A DNA stretch of 12,825 bases, from assembly GCA_030038955.1 (NCBI GenBank), contig JASHQV010000350.1, positions 1-12,825 of the forward strand. Direction: 5' to 3'. The stretch comes from Solirubrobacteraceae bacterium (GTDB lineage: Bacteria > Actinomycetota > Thermoleophilia > Solirubrobacterales > Solirubrobacteraceae). The notes under the pieces are model-generated. The model did no database searches, was not told the origin of the DNA, and saw nothing but the letters and a program-made list of their open reading frames with translations. Below, piece after piece: positions 12,413 through 12,825 of the stretch (its first letter is position 1; each line of letters opens with the position of its first letter). Both the position numbers and the translations under genes were made by a program.

Positions 12413-12825
12413 GTGATCGCGCTGCGGTTGGACGAGGTGATCAAGGAGTACACGGGCGGAGTCCGGGCGCTACGGGGGGTGAGCCTCGAGGTCGAGGTCG
12501 GCGAGCAGCTGTCGGTGGCCGGCGCATCGGGCTCCGGGAAGACGACGATGCTGACCGTGCTCGGCACGCTCGAGCGGGCGACGGGCGGCACCGTGACCGT
12601 GCTCGGACGGGACATCGCGCGGACGTCGGACGTGGCGCTGGCCGGGCTGCGGGCACACGAGATCGGGTTCGTGTTCCAGGCCTTCCACCTGCAGGACACG
12701 CTCACGGCGCTCGAGAACGTCGCACTGGGGATGCTGTACACCGGCGCCTCCGGGAGCGAGCGGCGTCAGGCGGCGCGCGTCGCGCTCGACCGGCATGTCA
12801 GCGGCGCCGGGCTCGACCAGGCGGC
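12413..12825 (+). CDS. MacB/LolD-type ABC transporter ATP-binding protein, 3' end missing and end suspect
   Basis: The first 137 residues of a cytoplasmic ATPase that would power the adaptor-linked exporter. Walker A is GASGSGKTT (37-45), the Q-loop Gln is Q89 in GFVFQAFHL, and TALENVALGM (98-107) is the usual LolD/MacB segment after it. The signature motif, Walker B and switch His would lie beyond the window. GTG at 12413 is preceded by GGTGAG and starts four bases after the adaptor stop, so the two are co-transcribed. From residue 123 the sequence copies the adaptor gene (VALDRHVSGAGLDQA) instead of the expected ALERVGL-type helix. The last 47 bases are therefore probably not genuine for this gene; residues 1-122 are reliable. 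Confidence 0.85.
   Translation, partial: MIALRLDEVIKEYTGGVRALRGVSLEVEVGEQLSVAGASGSGKTTMLTVLGTLERATGGTVTVLGRDIARTSDVALAGLRAHEIGFVFQAFHLQDTLTALENVALGMLYTGASGSERRQAARVALDRHVSGAGLDQA
12779..12825 (+). repeat. 47-bp exact direct repeat, copy 2 (foreign, at window edge)
   Basis: Same 47 bases and same reading phase as 12145-12191, running to the last base of the window. In this position it breaks the ABC ATPase family pattern. Likely a chimeric assembly end seeded by a short shared stretch such as GTCGCGCTCGACCGG; a real duplication or recombination is possible. Confidence 0.95.

Noticed and set aside
1..12825. RNA genes, CRISPR arrays, transposases or attachment sites
   Set aside because: No tRNA or rRNA-like stretch, no regularly spaced repeats and no transposase or integrase motifs were seen; a covariance-model search would be needed to exclude small RNAs.

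Overview
GC-rich DNA with strong third-position G/C bias, dense gene packing, GTG starts and weak or absent Shine-Dalgarno sites. The gene content (a Cys-containing 'CMRSHG' lipoprotein, an adaptor with a peptidoglycan-binding domain, OmpR/HisKA two-component pair) suggests a high-GC actinobacterium, perhaps Thermoleophilia/Solirubrobacterales. That placement is an inference from style and gene families, not a database result. Both window ends cut through genes.

Layout. (1) 3-908 (+): C-terminal part of a PiT-superfamily anion permease. (2) 909-1569: a decayed stretch with a truncated response-regulator/kinase fusion, a perfect 15-bp hairpin, a probably frameshifted membrane-protein remnant, and a palindrome just before the next gene. 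(3) 1570-4360 (+): tightly packed fatty acid desaturase, ABC ATPase and ABC-2 permease. (4) 4418-6697 (+): large FUSC-type membrane protein, possibly read from a leaderless promoter. (5) 6728-10096 (-): operon reading response regulator, histidine kinase, MFS exporter. (6) 10259-12825 (+): divergent lipoprotein, MacA-like adaptor and MacB/LolD-type ABC ATPase, the last cut by the window end.

Blocks 5 and 6 look like one regulated envelope or efflux locus. The divergent intergenic region and the gap before the adaptor carry the same four-half-site dyad, TAAC-N7-TAAC-N3-GTTA-N7-GTTA, with identical internal spacing and an identical distance to a downstream TACAAC. The 11-bp period suits an OmpR/PhoB-family regulator, so the regulator encoded here is the natural candidate to bind both copies. 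It would then coordinate its own operon with the MFS pump, the lipoprotein, and the adaptor-ABC pump. This is the most informative signal in the window.

One caution: the last 47 bases exactly repeat 12145-12191, inside the adaptor gene, and replace what should be ordinary ABC ATPase sequence. The right edge may be a chimeric assembly end or a real rearrangement. I found no RNA gene, CRISPR array, transposase or replication origin.
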